Source: Streptomyces sp. NBC_01669
GTDB lineage: Bacteria; Actinomycetota; Actinomycetes; Streptomycetales; Streptomycetaceae
Reading direction: 5' to 3'
Assembly: GCF_026339735.1 (NCBI RefSeq)
Contig: NZ_JAPEQG010000001.1
Location: 2,976,001 to 3,040,000 of the forward strand
DNA length: 64,000 nucleotides
Notes under the pieces: model-generated
Told to the model about the DNA's origin: nothing
The model's input: only the letters and a program-made list of their open reading frames with translations
The model's database searches: none
Translations under genes and position numbers: made by a program
Shown here: positions 1 to 7,739 of the stretch, one piece after another
Layout of the letters: each line of letters starts with the position of its first letter
How positions within the stretch are numbered: the first letter of the stretch is position 1

Positions 1-28
1 CGATGGGACCGCGTCAGCCGGCGGGTGG

Positions 29-1603
29 ATGTTGCTGGCCATGGACATCCCTCGCTTCGGTATTCCCGAGAAGCTCGCCGACCGCATGAGCATGGCTGAG
101 CAGCACGACTATCTGCGCACCCGGCTCACCCGGCGTGGCGCGCTCCGCGCCGGTGCGGCGACCGCGGCCGTCGTCGGCGCCGGGGTCGCCGCCTCGCCCG
201 CCTACGCCGCGCCTGCCGTGCTCTCCTCGCGCGGCTCCTCCACCCAGGTGGACGGCTCGCTGGTCGCACCGTTCGGCCGGCATCTCGCGTACGGCGCCGA
301 CCCCAAGACGCAGATGCGGGTCTCCTGGCAGGTCCCGTTCGCTGTCCGGCGCCCGTACATCCGCATCGGCCTCCAGCCGTGGGCGCTGAGCCGCAAGATC
401 GACGCCGAGGTGCGGCACCTGACCACCCCGCTGCTGAACGACGGCAGGATCGCGGCCGCCGAGCAGTTCTACGTACACGCGGGCCTCGACCGGCTGCAGC
501 CCGGCACGACGTACTACTACGGCGTCGGCCACGACGGCTTCGACCCGGCGGACACCCGCAATCTGGGCACGCTCGGCACCTTCACCACCGCACCTTCGCG
601 CGCCGAGTCCTTCACCTTCACCGCCTTCGGTGACCAGGGCGTCAGCTACCACGCCCTCGGCAACGACCAGCTGATCCTCGGTCAGAACCCGGCCTTCCAC
701 CTGCACGCGGGCGACATCTGCTACGCCGACCCGTCCGGCTCCGGCCAGGCGACCGACACGTACGACGCCCGCACCTGGGACCAGTTCCTGGCACAGACGG
801 AGACCGTCTCGAAGACCGTGCCGTGGATGGTGACCACCGGCAACCACGACATGGAGGCGTGGTACTCGCCCGACGGCTACGGCGGCCAGAACGCCCGCTG
901 GTCGCTGCCGGACAACGGCCCCGACCCGGTGGGCCAGCCCGGCGCCTACTCGTTCGTGCACGGCAACGTGGGCGTGGTCGCCCTCGACGCCAACGACGTC
1001 TCGTACGAGATCCCCGCCAACTTCGGGATCAGCGACGGCAAGCAGACCCGCTGGCTGGACCGGCGTCTCGGCGAGCTGAGAGCCCGCCACGACATCGACT
1101 TCATCGTGGTCTTCTTCCATCACTGCGCCTTCTCGACGACCAACGCGCACGCGTCCGACGGCGGTGTGCGGGACGCCTGGGTGCCCCTCTTCGAGAAGCA
1201 CCAGGTGGACCTGGTCATCAACGGCCACAACCACGTGTACGAGCGCACCGACGCGATACTGAACAACGCGGTCGCACGGAAGGTGCCGATCGGTGAGCAC
1301 ACCGACCCGACGCGGGACGGCATCGTGTACGTCACGGCGGGCGGCGCGGGCAAGGCGCTGTACAACTTCCCGGCGCCCGACACGTACGAGGGGCACATCA
1401 AGGACCAGGAGAGCGTGGACACGTACCACGTGGTCAAGGGCGGCGGCAGGGCGACCGAGACCGTGGAGTGGTCGCGGGTGCGCTACACCGGCTTCTCGTT
1501 CCTCGCGGTGGAGGTCCAGCCCGGGCCGCATGCCCGGATGAAGGTCACCGCGCTCGCCGAGTCGGGCGAGCGCATCGACCACTTCGAGATCAGCCGCGGC
1601 TGA
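29..1603 (+). CDS. Secreted purple acid phosphatase-like metallophosphoesterase
   Basis: The 524-residue product should hydrolyse phosphate esters outside the cell. A twin-arginine signal lies near residues 32-60 (TRRGALRAG followed by an Ala-rich stretch ending in AYA). An N-terminal fibronectin-like domain typical of purple acid phosphatases precedes the metallophosphoesterase domain. The dimetal motifs appear in order: FGDQG near 200, GDICYAD near 228, GNHD near 271, an HH pair near 363 and GHNHVYER near 398. The start could be the ATG at 29 or the in-frame ATG at 41; the motifs do not decide it. No partner gene is close, so it is probably monocistronic. The family call is firm; the natural substrate is unknown. 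Confidence 0.9.
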   Translation: MLLAMDIPRFGIPEKLADRMSMAEQHDYLRTRLTRRGALRAGAATAAVVGAGVAASPAYAAPAVLSSRGSSTQVDGSLVAPFGRHLAYGADPKTQMRVSWQVPFAVRRPYIRIGLQPWALSRKIDAEVRHLTTPLLNDGRIAAAEQFYVHAGLDRLQPGTTYYYGVGHDGFDPADTRNLGTLGTFTTAPSRAESFTFTAFGDQGVSYHALGNDQLILGQNPAFHLHAGDICYADPSGSGQATDTYDARTWDQFLAQTETVSKTVPWMVTTGNHDMEAWYSPDGYGGQNARWSLPDNGPDPVGQPGAYSFVHGNVGVVALDANDVSYEIPANFGISDGKQTRWLDRRLGELRARHDIDFIVVFFHHCAFSTTNAHASDGGVRDAWVPLFEKHQVDLVINGHNHVYERTDAILNNAVARKVPIGEHTDPTRDGIVYVTAGGAGKALYNFPAPDTYEGHIKDQESVDTYHVVKGGGRATETVEWSRVRYTGFSFLAVEVQPGPHARMKVTALAESGERIDHFEISRG

Positions 1604-1624
1604 GCACTGCCGGACGGACCGGCC

Positions 1625-1753
1625 TCAGTGGCCGGTGGAGCCGCCGTTGTCCCTGCGGTCGAGGGCTCGCTGCAGGGCGGCGGCGGCATTCTGGCGCTCC
1701 GACTCGGTCGGGCGGTGGGTGTGTCGGACGCGGCGGACAGTCGTCTCGGCCAT
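1625..1753 (-). CDS. Small basic protein of 42 residues, function unknown
   Basis: This short frame starts at an ATG at 1753 behind a near-perfect ribosome site (AAGGAG about 10 bases upstream) and encodes a charged, Arg-rich polypeptide beginning MAETTVRRVRH and ending NGGSTGH. It has no signal peptide or membrane segment. The middle (PTESERQNAAAALQRALDR) could form one amphipathic helix. Its upstream region carries the palindrome TTTCGA-N2-TCGAAA and a second partial copy, so it is likely controlled by a dedicated repressor. I recall similar small proteins in Streptomyces but cannot name a function. It is convergent with the phosphatase gene, whose stop lies 21 bases away. Confidence 0.6.
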   Translation of the reverse strand: MAETTVRRVRHTHRPTESERQNAAAALQRALDRRDNGGSTGH

Positions 1754-1782
1754 GGTGGATCGACTCCTTGAGATCGCGAGGA

Positions 1783-1831
1783 TTTCGAGATCGAAAAAAC
1801 GTGAGCGTGATTTCGAGATCGGGATTTCGAG
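1783..1831 (-). promoter_or_regulatory. Palindromic operator candidate TTTCGAGATCGAAA with repeated half-sites
   Basis: TTTCGAGATCGAAA at 1783-1796 has perfect 6-bp arms around two bases. TTTCGAGATCG recurs at 1811-1821 and TTTCGAG again at 1825-1831. The cluster begins about 30 bases upstream of the 42-residue gene, where a promoter or repressor site would lie. The repeated spacing suggests cooperative binding of a dimeric regulator such as a MarR-type protein. That assignment is inference only; no regulator gene adjoins it. Confidence 0.45.
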
Positions 1832-2284
1832 GCGCCGGAAGGGGCGGGGAGCGGATGCCGCAGGGGTTGCCTGCACGGGGGCACGCGCTCACGACCGCCA
1901 GTCGCTGGATCTAGCGAGACGTTCGGCTTCTACCAAGCTAGGACAGCTCGGCCGGTCTGTCTCCACAATTACTCGGACTTCCTACTATCTGAGACGGGGG
2001 TTTACGGCCTGCCGCCCGCAGTTCCCGGATCAGAGCCCGGACGGCGAGGGATTGTGCCTGCTCAGGGGTGATGGCACAGCCGAGGGAGCGGGTCGGCCGC
2101 TCCGGTCCGAGAGCAGTGATCTCGACGTTGCCGGGTACTCCTTCGAGGGCGAGCTGCGGCATGATCGCCGTTCCGGGCCCGCTGGGCCTCTGGGAGGTTC
2201 GCGGCGCTGCCCGCAGGTTTGTGCGCAAATCCGTTCCACTCCTCCGGTGCGGCTCTGCCATCCGCCACGTGAGTGATCAGCCGG
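1832..2284. other. Accessory gap with no firm gene
   Basis: About 450 bases between the operator cluster and the Tn3 scrap. The only candidate is a weak minus-strand frame (1938-2162) listed separately. AT content is locally higher around 1920-1995 than in the flanking genes, which suggests non-coding or foreign DNA. I see no RNA gene, terminator or transposon terminal repeat. Confidence 0.5.
1938..2162 (-). CDS. Possible small hypothetical protein
   Basis: The frame from an ATG at 2162 reads 74 residues. Its first 55 codons mostly have G or C in the third position, as real genes here do, and the sequence looks protein-like (MPQLALEGVPGNVEITALG, then an Ala/Leu-rich helix). The last 20 codons lose this bias, so the 3' end may be replaced or decayed. 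There is no convincing ribosome site at 2162; an in-frame ATG at 2261 would add 33 low-quality residues. It adjoins the Tn3 scrap and may be a remnant. I do not recognise it. Confidence 0.3.
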   Translation of the reverse strand: MPQLALEGVPGNVEITALGPERPTRSLGCAITPEQAQSLAVRALIRELRAAGRKPPSQIVGSPSNCGDRPAELS

Positions 2285-2398
2285 TCAGTCCAGGTAGACG
2301 TCGACAAGCAGGGCCGCAGGGGTGAAGCTGTAGCGGCCCAGGACGTTGAGGTTGCGGTGCTTGAGCGGGGACAGCCGGGCCACGTCCTCGTGTCCCTG
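2285..2398 (-). pseudogene. Tn3-family transposase C-terminal remnant
   Basis: The minus strand encodes EDVARLSPLKHRNLN and then VLGRYSF, which I recognise as the conserved C-terminus of actinobacterial Tn3-family TnpA. After that block the reading continues for about 13 unrelated residues to a stop at 2285. Everything N-terminal is missing: upstream on this strand the DNA becomes the antisense of a phospholipase C tail at about 2400. The fragment covers about 3-4 percent of a normal transposase of about 1000 residues. No terminal inverted repeat of the transposon was found, so this is a deletion scar rather than a mobile unit. Confidence 0.65.
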
Positions 2399-2403
2399 AT
2401 CCC

Positions 2404-2779
2404 GTGGCCCTGCTCGCGCAGCTGGGCCCCCAACCGCTTCCTGCGCCGCTTCACCGGGGACGCCACCCGCGCCGGGAAGAACCTGGAAGTCGCCGCCCGG
2501 TACGCCGCCGCGCCGGACACCGGAAAGACCGCCGTGCGGTTCCGGCTGTCCGACGCCTCCACGGCGCCGGTGACGTTCACGATCACATCGAACAACTACC
2601 GCTCCGACGACCCGTGGACCTGCACCGTCGCGGCGGTCGGTTCGGCGGAGGACCGGTTCGACGCGGTCACCGGGCCGAACGGCTGGTACGACTTCACGGT
2701 CACCGCCGACGCGGACGCCACCTGGTCGCGCAGGTACACAGGCCACATCGAGACGGGCGCGGCGAGCATCAGCGGCTGA
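2404..2779 (+). pseudogene. Phospholipase C C-terminal fragment, frameshifted
   Basis: About 120 codons match the C-terminal DUF756-type domain of phosphocholine-specific phospholipase C, including NRFLRRFTGDA and an ending (RYTGHIETGAASISG) closely parallel to that of the intact enzyme at 37370-39481 (LMGHIENGRASVSG). The catalytic domain, Tat signal and start are absent. At a run of five C residues (2427-2431) the frame shifts: LAQLGP is read in one frame and NRFLRRF in the next. The break with the Tn3 remnant is at about 2400. It is not a copy of the intact gene; the internal residues differ enough to be a separate paralogue. Confidence 0.75.
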
Positions 2780-2811
2780 CGGATCCGGTCCTGACATCAG
2801 GTCCTGACCGG

Positions 2812-3654
2812 TCACGGCCCGACGGTCAGGTCCTGGAGGCCCACCACACGCAGCAGCTGCAGCCGTTCGTACGCGTCCGTGCCGGGCCGGGCCGTGTGGA
2901 TGACCAGCACCTGTCCGTGGTCGGCGCTGAGCAGCGCCTCGCATTCCAGGTCCAGTTCCCCGACGACCGGGTGCACGAACCGCTTGCGCTCGGCACGCCG
3001 CACGGCGACGACATGCTCGGCCCACAGCAGGTCGAACTCCTCGCTCGCCGCACGCAGTTCATCGACGAGCGCGATCAGCGCGACATCATCGGGGCGGGCG
3101 GCGAACACCGCGCGGAGCTGGCCGACATGGCTGCGGGAGTGCGCTTCGTGGTCCTCTGCCGGGAAGAGCGCCCGCCCCTCGGGGGCGGTGAACCAGGACC
3201 GGATGATGTTGTACCCCGGCTGGTGCTCACCGGTCAGCGCCACGGCCATGGCGTTCTGGGCGAGGACCTCGCCGCGGTCGCTCAGGACCTGGGCGGGTGC
3301 GTCGTGCAGTCGGTCGAGGACCATCAACAGCCCGGGGCGCACATGCTGGGTGGGGCCGTGGCGGTCGCTCGGCGGCTCCTCCCCGGCCAGCCGGAAGAGA
3401 TGGTCGCGCTCGTCCTCGCTCAGCCGCAACGCCCTGGCCACTGCGGAGAGCATCTGACGCGAGGGGCGTGAGCCGCGGCCCTGCTCCAGGCGCGTGTAGT
3501 GGTCCACGGACGCACCGGTGAGATGGGCGACCTCCTCCCGCCGCAGCCCCGGGGTGCGCCGCCGGGAGCCGGCGGTCAGCCCCACGTCGGCCGGTTCGAG
3601 GCGGGCGCGGCAGCGGCGCAGAAAGTCGGCGAGTTCCGATCGGTCGAGGTCCAC
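2812..3654 (-). CDS. XRE-family transcription regulator with MmyB-like ligand domain
   Basis: The 280-residue protein has an N-terminal helix-turn-helix (residues about 12-75, with TPGLRREEVAHLTG and the helix ending YTRLEQGRG) followed by the MmyB-like domain typical of these actinobacterial regulators (about 100-270, with LDRLHDAPAQVLSDRG). Start is taken as GTG 3654 because the upstream reading (into 4041) is antisense to the next gene. The ribosome site is weak. It is divergent from the epimerase at 3780 with a 125-base intergenic region, so by the usual logic of this family it probably controls that gene and itself. Confidence 0.85.
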   Translation of the reverse strand: MDLDRSELADFLRRCRARLEPADVGLTAGSRRRTPGLRREEVAHLTGASVDHYTRLEQGRGSRPSRQMLSAVARALRLSEDERDHLFRLAGEEPPSDRHGPTQHVRPGLLMVLDRLHDAPAQVLSDRGEVLAQNAMAVALTGEHQPGYNIIRSWFTAPEGRALFPAEDHEAHSRSHVGQLRAVFAARPDDVALIALVDELRAASEEFDLLWAEHVVAVRRAERKRFVHPVVGELDLECEALLSADHGQVLVIHTARPGTDAYERLQLLRVVGLQDLTVGP

Positions 3655-3779
3655 GTCCCCAGCATGGCTCGTGCGCGGATCCGTATCCAGGGAGTGCCGG
3701 TCCTCGGATAGCCGCGTCTCTCCCGCCGGCCGGCGACCCGTCGCAGGGTGATGGATATCGCAGGCAACGAGAGGAACCG

Positions 3780-4646
3780 ATGATGCTGATTCTGGTGACG
3801 GGTGCCACGGGTGAGGTCGGCCGGCGTTTCGTACCGCGGCTGCTGCGGCGGGCCGCTCACGGTGACACGGTGCGGGTGATCGTGCGGGACGAGGAGCGGG
3901 GTGCGCCCCTCGCCGCGCTGGGGGCCGAGGTCGTCGTCGGTGACCTGCGGGACCCGGAGGACGTACGGAAGGCGCTGGGCGGAACGGACGCGGTGGTGAA
4001 CATCGCGGCGGCGTTCCGCGGGGTGCCGGACGAGGAGGCATGGGCGGTCAACCATGCCGCCGCGCTGACGCTGGGCCGGGCGGCCGTGGAGGCGGGCACG
4101 CACCGGTTCGTGCAGGTCGGCACGAACCTCGCGTACGGCGCGGGGCGCGGCAGGCCGCTGACGGAGGACGACGCCCCGGTGCCGGGCGGGCAACTGTGGG
4201 GTGCGTACACCGAGTCCAAGGTGGCGGCCGAGGAGGGCCTGCTCGCGCTCCACCGCGACCACGGGCTCGATGTCCGGATCGCCGTCCTGGCCTTTGTGTA
4301 CGGCGAGGGCGACCCGCACCTCGCCCAGTCGATGGCCTGGGCCGGGCAGTGGGCGGCCACGCAGCGGCTCGGGATGGTGCACCACGCGGATGTCGCGCAG
4401 GGACTGCTGCGGCTGCTGTACGCACCGGGCCTGGCGGGTCGCCGCTACAACTTCTCGGACGACGCGCCGGTGACGGCGGTGGAGCTGCACCAGCTCAACG
4501 GGGTCGCGCTGCGGGCCGAGTCGGCGGACCGGGTCGATCCAGACCCGTGGTACGGAATCATGTCGACTCTGCGGGCCAGGGACGAGCTGGGCTTCCGGCC
4601 GCTGTACCCGTCGGTGTGGACGGCGCGGGACGCGGGGGCCCTGTAG
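3780..4646 (+). CDS. NAD(P)-dependent epimerase/dehydratase (extended SDR)
   Basis: The 288-residue protein starts MMLILVTGATGEVGRR, giving the nucleotide-binding GxxGxxG motif at residues 7-13, and has YTESK near 143 as the Tyr-Lys catalytic pair. A ribosome site (GAGAGGA) precedes ATG 3780. It resembles NAD-dependent epimerases acting on nucleotide sugars or related carbonyl substrates, but the substrate cannot be read from sequence. It ends 3 bases before the stop of the convergent acetyltransferase gene. Divergent placement from the XRE regulator suggests regulation by it. Confidence 0.85.
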   Translation: MMLILVTGATGEVGRRFVPRLLRRAAHGDTVRVIVRDEERGAPLAALGAEVVVGDLRDPEDVRKALGGTDAVVNIAAAFRGVPDEEAWAVNHAAALTLGRAAVEAGTHRFVQVGTNLAYGAGRGRPLTEDDAPVPGGQLWGAYTESKVAAEEGLLALHRDHGLDVRIAVLAFVYGEGDPHLAQSMAWAGQWAATQRLGMVHHADVAQGLLRLLYAPGLAGRRYNFSDDAPVTAVELHQLNGVALRAESADRVDPDPWYGIMSTLRARDELGFRPLYPSVWTARDAGAL

Positions 4647-4649
4647 GGA

Positions 4650-5195
4650 TCAGAGCACGTCGCCGTCGCGCCAGTCGAAGATCAGCTTCCGGGACGGGGA
4701 GGGCAGTGGGCGGCTGCCCGCCGCCCTGACGTACGTGCTGCCCTCCTCGTCCGGCAGCAGCTCCACCCGGCTCAGCCCCTGCACGCCGATCCGCCCCTGC
4801 CACACCTGCCAGCCACGCGCCGCGTACAGGCCGGCCCCGGTGGCGGAGGCGGACAGCGCGCCGAACGTGTACGCCCCGTCGATGACGCGTTCCAGCGCAG
4901 CCATCACCCGGCCGCCGAGCCCCTCGCGGCGCCGGTCGGCGCGGACGGCCACGCCCTCGACATAGCCGATGCGGTACGAGCGGTGGGCGTGGATCACCCG
5001 GCGCTGGACGACGCTGCCGTGGGCGAGGAGACCGCTGTTGTCGTGTGAGTAGGCGTGGATGCCGCCCAGGGTGTGGTCCCAGTCGTCGTCGCTGAAGTCG
5101 CCCTCGAAAGCGGTGTCGAGGAAGGTGCGGATCCCGTCGCGGGCGGTCGTGGTCAGCTCGTAGGTGTGCGCGATGTGCCACAGCGGCTCAGTCAT
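4650..5195 (-). CDS. AAC(2')-type aminoglycoside N-acetyltransferase homologue
   Basis: The 181-residue GNAT protein aligns, from memory, along its length with mycobacterial AAC(2')-Ic: GDFSDDDWDHTLGGIHA near 30-48, VVQRRVI near 62, GYVEGVAVRADRR near 76-88, DGAYTFGALS near 105, and the DWRDGDVL ending (DWRAGDVW in the mycobacterial enzyme). The acetyl-CoA loop follows EGVAVR, as in other GNAT enzymes. In this family the known reaction is acetylation of the 2'-amino group of aminoglycosides, although the physiological role of chromosomal copies is uncertain. A GGGGGAC ribosome site precedes ATG 5195. Confidence 0.8.
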   Translation of the reverse strand: MTEPLWHIAHTYELTTTARDGIRTFLDTAFEGDFSDDDWDHTLGGIHAYSHDNSGLLAHGSVVQRRVIHAHRSYRIGYVEGVAVRADRRREGLGGRVMAALERVIDGAYTFGALSASATGAGLYAARGWQVWQGRIGVQGLSRVELLPDEEGSTYVRAAGSRPLPSPSRKLIFDWRDGDVL

Positions 5196-5296
5196 GTCCC
5201 CCAGCCTCTCAGGCACCTGCGCCACCAGGTACTCAGGACGCATGTGAGTAGCTGCCACGTGTCGAAGAGTTCCGCGCCGAAAGAGAGTTGGCCCTA

Positions 5297-5402
5297 TGAA
5301 CGGCCTCCACGCTCTCAAGCCCTGGTACGCGGACCGGCTCTCCGGTGTCCGCGCCACGCTCGTCCGCCGTGAGGTGTCGCCCGACACCTCACGGCGGCCG
5401 GT
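5297..5402 (+). pseudogene. Probable 5' fragment of a CDP-alcohol phosphatidyltransferase gene
   Basis: From ATG 5297 the frame reads MNGLHALKPWYADRL and RREVSPD, which resembles the N-terminus of actinobacterial CDP-alcohol phosphatidyltransferases as I recall them (ALKPWYxxRL followed by VSPD and TAAG). Small indels around 5388-5402 take the reading out of frame, and the DNA then continues as GH97 glycosidase coding sequence. The membrane domain and the CDP-alcohol motif are absent. This is a gene-start remnant fused by deletion to the next gene. Recognition rests on about 30 residues. Confidence 0.5.
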
Positions 5403-7118
5403 GTGGTCTCGGAGGCCGGCGCCACCGTGCTGACCCCCTCGCCCGTCGGCATCGTCACCGAGCGGGCCGACTTCTCCGCCGGACTGTCGTTCCTCGGCCG
5501 CAGTGACCGCCCGGTCGACGAGCACTACCGAACTGCAGCAGGCAAGGCGCGCAAGCGCACCGTACACATGCGTGAGGCACGCTTCCGCTTCCGCACCGGG
5601 GCGGGCGACCGGCTCGACGTGGTCGTGCGGGCGTCGGCCGACGGGGTCGCGTACCGGTACGACCTGCCGGGCGACACCGGAAACGTTCTGGACGAGACCT
5701 CGGCGTTCACCCTGCCCGAGGGTTCCTCCGCCTGGCTCGGCGCCTACCGCAAGGACAACGAGAACCTCTTCAACGCCTACACCGCGTCCGGCGCACCGGT
5801 CGGCGAGTACATGATGCAGGCACTCTTCCGTACCGGAAACAGCTATGGCCTGGTCGCCGAGTCCGATCTCACCGGCAGCTACTCCGGGGCCCGGCTGACC
5901 CATGACGCGGGCTCCTCCACGTACCGCGTCAAGCTCTGGGACACGCAGGTGCAGACGGCCGGTGCGCTCACCACCCCGTGGCGCGCCGTGGTCAGCGGTG
6001 ACCTGGCGACCATCACCGGATCGACGTTCACCGACGACCTCGCCCCGGCGTCCAAAATCCGTAACACCTCGTGGATCAAGCCCGGCCGGGCCCTGTGGAC
6101 CTGGCTCGCGGGCGGGCGTCCGGCGGGGCAGAGCCTGGAGATGCAGAAGGGATACGTCGACTACGCGGCCGCCCGCCACTGGCCGTACACCGTCGTCGAC
6201 GCGGGCTGGTACTTCGACCCGGCGCAGTGGGACGTCACCGACCCCGACTGGCAGACCCACAGCTGGATCCCGGAGCTGGTGCGCTACGGCAGGGAGCGCG
6301 GCGTCGGAATCCAGGTCTGGATCCACCACCGCGACCTGGACACCGCCGAGGAGCGGGCCCAGTGGCTGCCCACGCTCGAGAAGTGGGGCGTCAAGGGGGT
6401 GAAGATCGACTTCATGGACTCGGAGGCGCAGGAGACATTCCAGTGGTACGACAAGATCCTGCCCGAGACCGCGTCCCATCATCTCCTGGTCAACTTCCAC
6501 GGCTCCACGATCCCCAAGGGCATCCAGCGCACCTGGCCGCACGTCATGTCGCTGGAGGGCGTCAACGGTAAAGAAAAGAAGACCAACACGGCCCAGCACC
6601 TGACCACGCTCCCCTTCACCCGGAACGTGATCGGTTCCATGGACTTCACACCCGGCGCCTTCCACCGTCCGAACCGGCCCAACGCCGCCTCCGACGCAAG
6701 CGAGTTGGGCCTGTCGGTGCTCTACGAGTCCGGCGTCCAGAACCTGGCCGGCACCCCCGAGTCCTACGAATCCCGTCCGGAGGCCCGGCACTTCCTGGAG
6801 CAGCTGCCGGATGCCTGGGACGACACCCGGCTGCTGGCCGGTGAGCCCGGGAGCAGCGCGGTCCTGGCCCGCCGCAGCGGCAGCCGCTGGTTCATCGGCG
6901 GTACGTACGCGGGCACCGCGCACACCGCCGAGGTGCCGCTGCGGATCGGATCCGGCCGGTGGCTGGTCGAGACGGTGACGGACGGGCCGACGGGGCTGGT
7001 CCGCACGGCCCGCACGGTGCGGGGCGGCGACACTCTGTCGGTGGGGATCATTTCCGACGGCGGCTTCGCCGCGGTCGCCTGCCGCTGGTCCCCGGGCCGT
7101 ACCTCCTGCGACCGGTAG
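5403..7118 (+). CDS. Glycoside hydrolase family 97 protein, 5'-truncated
   Basis: A 571-residue frame carries most of GH97. The partial N-terminal beta domain begins at VLTPSPVGIVTERADF. The barrel follows with WGVKGVKIDFMDSE (near 334), MSLEGVNGKE (near 382) and TLPFTRNVIGSMDFTPG (near 402), and a C-terminal beta domain closes the protein. By analogy with retaining GH97 alpha-galactosidases, the Asp of KIDFMD is the candidate nucleophile. Streptomyces members are usually longer, with a secretion signal; here the signal and roughly 60-80 N-terminal residues are missing and the GTG at 5403 is simply the first in-frame start. It is probably a pseudogene, or at best a cytoplasmic and misfolded product. 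Confidence 0.75.
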   Translation: MVSEAGATVLTPSPVGIVTERADFSAGLSFLGRSDRPVDEHYRTAAGKARKRTVHMREARFRFRTGAGDRLDVVVRASADGVAYRYDLPGDTGNVLDETSAFTLPEGSSAWLGAYRKDNENLFNAYTASGAPVGEYMMQALFRTGNSYGLVAESDLTGSYSGARLTHDAGSSTYRVKLWDTQVQTAGALTTPWRAVVSGDLATITGSTFTDDLAPASKIRNTSWIKPGRALWTWLAGGRPAGQSLEMQKGYVDYAAARHWPYTVVDAGWYFDPAQWDVTDPDWQTHSWIPELVRYGRERGVGIQVWIHHRDLDTAEERAQWLPTLEKWGVKGVKIDFMDSEAQETFQWYDKILPETASHHLLVNFHGSTIPKGIQRTWPHVMSLEGVNGKEKKTNTAQHLTTLPFTRNVIGSMDFTPGAFHRPNRPNAASDASELGLSVLYESGVQNLAGTPESYESRPEARHFLEQLPDAWDDTRLLAGEPGSSAVLARRSGSRWFIGGTYAGTAHTAEVPLRIGSGRWLVETVTDGPTGLVRTARTVRGGDTLSVGIISDGGFAAVACRWSPGRTSCDR

Positions 7119-7144
7119 CGGGGGCCGGATCACCCGCCGGGCTC

Positions 7145-7178
7145 GCCCACTGACAACCGCGCGCCGTTGTCAGTGGGC
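7145..7178. terminator. Inverted repeat, terminator or operator
   Basis: CCCACTGACAAC (7146-7157) and GTTGTCAGTGGG (7166-7177) pair perfectly around an 8-base loop, with one more G-C pair outside. It lies 27 bases after the GH97 stop and about 60 bases before the DUF1877-like gene. It could end GH97 transcription (Streptomyces terminators often lack a T run) or act as an operator. Confidence 0.5.
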
Positions 7179-7236
7179 ACCCCTACTGTTCATGGACAGG
7201 GGGCCGCGTGCGGCGGCCCGGCGGGAGGGGACAGCG

Positions 7237-7707
7237 ATGAGCTTCAGCATGCAGGCACGGGCCGTTCCGGCAACCGGGCTGCCGCAGCACTTCGCCGGGG
7301 TGGCGGCGGTCTTCGCCGACACGGACGACGAGCTCGACCGCCTGGAGACGGATCTGAACATCTCCAAGGATTTCTCCGAGGTGCACAAGCTGTGCCTCAC
7401 CGCACCGCCCGGCCACGGCAGTTGCGAGCTCCCGGTCTTCGGCGGGGCCATTCATGAGGACCCGGCAGGGATCGAGGCACCGTCGGTGACTCTGGAGGCC
7501 GGGGAAGTGCGGGAGGCGGCGGAATTCCTCCGCACCCATCCGTTCGACGAGCTGTGGCGCGCGGCCGCCGGTGGCGTTGCCGCGCACTGGGGTCTGCCGG
7601 AGCCCGAGGTCCGCGATATCTTCGCCCACCACTACCGGCGGGTGCTGGACTTCTACGAGCGGGCCGCGGAATCGGGCGACGCGGTGGTGAAGCGGTTCCT
7701 GTACTGA
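7237..7707 (+). CDS. DUF1877-like (YfbM) hypothetical protein
   Basis: The 156-residue soluble protein starts at ATG 7237 behind GGGAGGGG. Features of the DUF1877 family are visible: an N-terminal LDRLETDLNISKDFSEVHKL block in place of the usual helix and LHxLLTG-like segment, a central EAPSVTLEAGEVREAAEFL segment, and a C-terminal helix YRRVLDFYERAAESGDAVV. Function of the family is unknown. It stands alone between the GH97 locus and the convergent pruA gene, with strong hairpins after its stop. Confidence 0.65.
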   Translation: MSFSMQARAVPATGLPQHFAGVAAVFADTDDELDRLETDLNISKDFSEVHKLCLTAPPGHGSCELPVFGGAIHEDPAGIEAPSVTLEAGEVREAAEFLRTHPFDELWRAAAGGVAAHWGLPEPEVRDIFAHHYRRVLDFYERAAESGDAVVKRFLY

Positions 7708-7739
7708 GCGGCCGTGTGCCGAAGGGGCCGAAATGGAAA

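Noticed and set aside
14..1582. Long antisense open frame opposite the phosphatase gene
   Set aside because: It is a shadow of the real gene: high GC at third positions opens long frames on the other strand, and it shows no protein-like motifs.
3655..4041. N-terminal extension of the XRE regulator frame
   Set aside because: The extension is antisense to the start of the epimerase and contains no helix-turn-helix sequence; the family begins at the GTG at 3654.
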